Below, in pieces: positions 6,433-8,170 of a stretch of DNA of 8,170 bases (position 1 is its first letter; each line of letters starts with the position of its first letter). A model generated the notes under the pieces. It was given only the letters and a program-made list of their open reading frames with translations. It was not told the origin of the DNA and did not search any database. This stretch comes from CAWBRT01 sp050015355 (GTDB lineage Bacteria; Acidobacteriota; Terriglobia; Terriglobales; Acidobacteriaceae), in the NCBI GenBank assembly GCA_050015355.1, contig JBEKBO010000157.1, forward strand, positions 1 to 8,170, in the 5' to 3' direction. The position numbers were made by a program, and so were the translations under genes.

Positions 6433-6746
6433 ACTCGTTCTTTCGCCTCTTGACGGGGATTTCCATTTTGTCCCAGCCGTCAGCGATTATGCTTCTGTTC
6501 TCCTTGGAGAACAACTTGTTTTTTCTCTCAAGGAAGAAATCCACCTGGTATAACGTCAAGACTCTGCGTGACGAACACCCGGAATGGTTTCGCGAAGACT
6601 TATCCAAACTGTTTGAGCTGCTATCGGCGCGGCAGATCCAGCCTGTGATTGCAGCAAGGTTTCCGCTTCGCGAGGCACCTCGCGCCAATGAGATGCTGGA
6701 AACGTCTCAGGTCACGGGCAAACTCGTACTGCTTCCGCAGGAATAA
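6429..6746 (+). pseudogene. C-terminal remnant of a medium-chain dehydrogenase/reductase (quinone-oxidoreductase-like)
   Basis: The frame opens at an ATG that overlaps the LysR stop (ATGA) and encodes 105 residues. From about residue 29 (nucleotide 6513) onward it matches the end of zinc-independent MDR enzymes: HPEWFREDLSKLFELLSARQ (50-69), then IQPVIAARFPLREA, RANEMLE and VTGKLVL, which form the last helices and the final strand of that fold. The Rossmann NAD(P)-binding domain and catalytic N-domain, normally more than 200 residues, are absent. The first 28 residues (MNSFFRLLTG and following) are not recognisable. No ribosome-binding site is visible, although coupling to LysR translation is possible. 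It is best read as the tail of a gene whose front was lost in a deletion that also clipped LysR. Enzymatic activity is very unlikely. Confidence 0.75.
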
Positions 6747-6820
6747 TGAGCACTCAGAGTGGGTTGCCGTGGGGTCGGCCGCTTCAAACAGCGAACCACT
6801 GCAGATGCGAATCGAACCGT

Positions 6821-7564
6821 TCAAAATCCCAGTGTCAGCTTCAATCCAAGAAATCCCCCGATCACGAGAAAGACAATCTTGATGAAGCCGTTTCCCTTGT
6901 ATCTTGCATATTTCGATCCGATGTAGGCTCCGGGGACCGATCCCAGGATGGCGGGAACAATAAGCGCTAGGCTGAAGTATCCCTTGTATATCAAGACGAG
7001 GGAGCCAAAGACCGACCAGATGAAGGAAATACTGAAGTAATAGCCAAGTGCCGCCATGAAATCGAAGCCTTTGGCGTAAAACGAGAGGGCGCTAAAAGCA
7101 ATGCCATTCCCCGAGCCCAGCACTCCTTCATAGATTCCCATTGGCAAAGCAATGCCGTAGGCCAGGGGCTCGCGTTTTCGGGAACATACGGCAGCGGTCT
7201 TGATCCCAGCGTCTTTCTTAAATGCCATATAGATCACCAGGGCCGTAATGAAGATACCGACACCGGCCTTCAAAATGCGCTGATTGAGATGCAACACAAT
7301 CAGCACGCCCAGATATACGCCAACGAGTCCGACTGAAGCAAAAGAAAGCAAGAAGCGCCAATCGACCGTCCGGCCCTTCAGGTAGTTGTATGAGGAGGGC
7401 AACAACCAGAATATGCTCGCAACCTTCATCATGACGGTCGCCAGTGGAAACGAAATTCCGAGAGACAAGAAGATAGGCAGGGCGATCACCGACGAGCCTC
7501 CGCCCGACATGGAACTTAAGAACGCAGCAATGGCGGAAACCACAAAAATCCAGACCGGCAGCAT
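6821..7564 (-). CDS. TauE/SafE-family membrane permease (putative sulfite/organosulfonate exporter)
   Basis: The 247-residue, strongly hydrophobic product is an inner-membrane protein with about seven to eight predicted transmembrane segments. It shows the two inverted half-repeats of the TauE/SafE family. The first half has FLSSMSGGGSSVIALP (15-30), and the second has GIYEGVLGSGNGIAFSAL (143-160). Near the end the family motif GSVPGAYIGSKYA (208-220) is followed by a last helix, VFLVIGGFLGLKL. Family members are linked to export of sulfite, sulfoacetate or other small anions, but the substrate cannot be deduced here. The start ATG at 7564 directly precedes the first helix and has no Shine-Dalgarno site, though a promoter-like sequence lies only 7 bases upstream. 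It is convergent with the dehydrogenase remnant. A sampled 60-base stretch (7021-7080) is about 43% GC, against about 68% in the efflux gene (5221-5280), which hints at a different origin. Confidence 0.9.
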   Translation of the reverse strand: MLPVWIFVVSAIAAFLSSMSGGGSSVIALPIFLSLGISFPLATVMMKVASIFWLLPSSYNYLKGRTVDWRFLLSFASVGLVGVYLGVLIVLHLNQRILKAGVGIFITALVIYMAFKKDAGIKTAAVCSRKREPLAYGIALPMGIYEGVLGSGNGIAFSALSFYAKGFDFMAALGYYFSISFIWSVFGSLVLIYKGYFSLALIVPAILGSVPGAYIGSKYARYKGNGFIKIVFLVIGGFLGLKLTLGF

Positions 7565-7571
7565 ATAACGT

Positions 7572-7600
7572 AGTATAACGGCTTAATTTTTGGATGTGAT
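7572..7600 (-). promoter_or_regulatory. Candidate promoter of the TauE/SafE gene
   Basis: On the minus strand there is a -35-like ATCACA (7600-7595), a 17-base spacer, and a good -10 TATACT (7577-7572). The ATG at 7564 follows the -10 by 7 bases, so the transcript would be leaderless or nearly so, which fits the missing ribosome-binding site. Confidence 0.4.
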
Positions 7601-7637
7601 CTTCTTCGTGTCCAATGATTAGGTGTCGCCATGCGGT

Positions 7638-7991
7638 TCAGAGGCGGCGCAGAGTCATTGTCTCGCTTTTTCCAGCAGGGCCAGTCGAAACCTCAAAGCC
7701 GGCACGACTGCCATGAAAGTCGAGCAGTCGCACCCGGCCGCGCTGCTTGCGGCGCCGCTCAGCGACATCGAGATTTGCCAGCTTCTTCATCTTCGCGAAC
7801 ACACCTGCGATGAAGGGCGCCGGAAGTTTATGCCGGCGGATTAATCCCGTCCCCCGACATTCTATAATCGCGGAGCGAATGCCGGGTTTGAGCACAACTT
7901 CGAACACTTTTGGATCGTGCAGTTCATCGAAGAGGGCTTTCACCCATTCGGCAATGGAATCAGGGGGTGTGTCCTGCTTATCGCTTGGCAT
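7638..7991 (-). CDS. Stand-alone GspE/PilB/PilT-like N-terminal domain, no ATPase domain
   Basis: The 117-residue protein resembles the domain that precedes the nucleotide-binding core in type II secretion and type IV pilus ATPases. The best match is LPAPFIAGVFAKMKKLANLD (56-75), VAERRRKQRGRVRL (76-89), and a following strand ending FEVSTGPAGKSETMTLRRL (99-117). In full-length ATPases the corresponding sequence is of the type IKVLANLDIAERRLPQDGR...VSTLPTxxGEKVVLRLL, followed by the Walker A domain. Here a TGA follows LRRL at the domain boundary. The 73 bases down to the next gene encode no Walker A in any frame I read. It could be a truncated remnant or a genuine single-domain protein, perhaps an adaptor or competitor of a pilus ATPase. 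The ATG at 7991 lies 35 bases downstream of a perfect TATAAT, but no Shine-Dalgarno site is evident. No other secretion gene is in the window. Confidence 0.75.
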   Translation of the reverse strand: MPSDKQDTPPDSIAEWVKALFDELHDPKVFEVVLKPGIRSAIIECRGTGLIRRHKLPAPFIAGVFAKMKKLANLDVAERRRKQRGRVRLLDFHGSRAGFEVSTGPAGKSETMTLRRL

Positions 7992-8026
7992 TTGTTTAAG
8001 GTGCGATTAGGCGACTTCCATCCATT

Positions 8027-8032
8027 ATTATA
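8027..8032 (-). promoter_or_regulatory. Perfect -10 box upstream of the GspE-like gene
   Basis: TATAAT on the minus strand lies 35 bases before the ATG at 7991. No convincing -35 is found at 16-18 bases, so the promoter is tentative. Confidence 0.35.
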
Positions 8033-8065
8033 GTTAACAACGGACGTTCTAGTACTGTGACCGCA

Positions 8066-8086
8066 TAGATAGGTAAGCTAGATAGG
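8066..8086 (+). repeat. Tandem TAGATAGG direct repeat
   Basis: Two identical copies of TAGATAGG (8066-8073 and 8079-8086) are separated by TAAGC. They lie in the gap between the GspE-like gene and the possible gene at 8120. The arrangement resembles a direct-repeat binding site for a regulator, but the centre spacing of 13 bases is not a whole helical turn, and chance is possible. Confidence 0.45.
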
Positions 8087-8119
8087 CACTTGGCAAGAAA
8101 TGGATTGGAGTCTATAGCT

Positions 8120-8170
8120 ATGTCATGCGTGGACGCAGATCACTTCAGATTCAACTTTCTCGACGGGAAC
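8120..8170 (+). CDS. Possible 5' end of an unidentified gene leaving the right edge
   Basis: An ATG at 8120 has GGAG at 8107-8110, 9 bases upstream, and opens a frame that reads MSCVDADHFRFNFLDGN to the window end. A second ATG at 8125 in another frame is also open (MRGRRSLQIQLSRRE) and cannot be excluded. Neither fragment has a recognisable motif. The gene would be divergent from the GspE-like gene, with the tandem TAGATAGG repeat in the shared upstream region. The Shine-Dalgarno placement favours the 8120 start. Confidence 0.35.
   Translation, partial: MSCVDADHFRFNFLDGN

Noticed and set aside
6371..6553. Alternative plus-strand frame across the LysR end
   Set aside because: Its first part overlaps the conserved LysR frame and its second part (the stretch around SPLDGDFHFVPAVSDYASVL) matches no family I know. 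There is no start signal.
6746..6970. Plus-strand open frames overlapping the end of the TauE/SafE gene
   Set aside because: They run antisense to well-conserved membrane segments of the permease and have no recognisable content.
7623..8010. Plus-strand frames opposite the GspE-like gene
   Set aside because: The minus-strand frame shows clear family motifs, and the plus-strand peptides do not.
1..8170. Undescribed defence or mobile system, CRISPR array, tRNA or rRNA gene
   Set aside because: I looked for regularly spaced repeats, cloverleaf-like segments, toxin-antitoxin pairs and nuclease/helicase motifs and saw none. The genes present belong to common families and do not form an evident joint system.

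Overview
The window looks like a piece of a moderately GC-rich bacterial chromosome, most likely a soil Acidobacteriota. That guess rests mainly on the style of the long TolC-like protein and on the mix of accessory genes. No rRNA, tRNA or ribosomal-protein gene is present to fix the taxonomy. I see no CRISPR array, phage module or recognisable defence island. The region reads as a mosaic of intact single genes, remnants and one insertion sequence.

Layout, left to right. A minus-strand gene starts at 61 and runs off the left edge. Next, on the minus strand, come a class I SAM-dependent methyltransferase (187-936) and, upstream of it, a CTP-synthase-like glutamine-amidotransferase-domain gene (1023-1720). 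The latter carries a one-base frameshift near its 3' end. A complete IS1380-family insertion sequence (about 1778-3453, transposase 1885-3216) sits between that pair and a plus-strand TolC-type outer-membrane efflux gene (3540-5555). A LysR-type regulator (5602-6432) follows the efflux gene. It appears to lack its last helix, and its stop codon overlaps the start of a short reading frame (6429-6746) whose end is the C-terminus of a medium-chain dehydrogenase/reductase. Convergent to these, on the minus strand, are a TauE/SafE membrane permease (6821-7564) and a 117-residue protein (7638-7991) that resembles only the N-terminal domain of GspE/PilB/PilT secretion ATPases. A possible plus-strand gene starts at 8120 and leaves the right edge.

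How they may work together. The efflux protein and LysR regulator are co-directional with a 46-bp gap and could be co-transcribed. A promoter-like sequence inside the right end of the insertion sequence points towards the efflux gene, which suggests the element may have changed that gene's expression. No inner-membrane pump or adaptor is present, so the efflux protein is an orphan here. The truncated LysR, the dehydrogenase remnant, the frameshifted amidotransferase and the lack of an obvious target duplication around the insertion sequence suggest past rearrangement. I found no convincing undescribed multi-gene system. The most unusual single items are the stand-alone GspE-like N-domain and the amidotransferase-like protein, which keeps its cysteine nucleophile but lacks the usual His/Glu of the triad.
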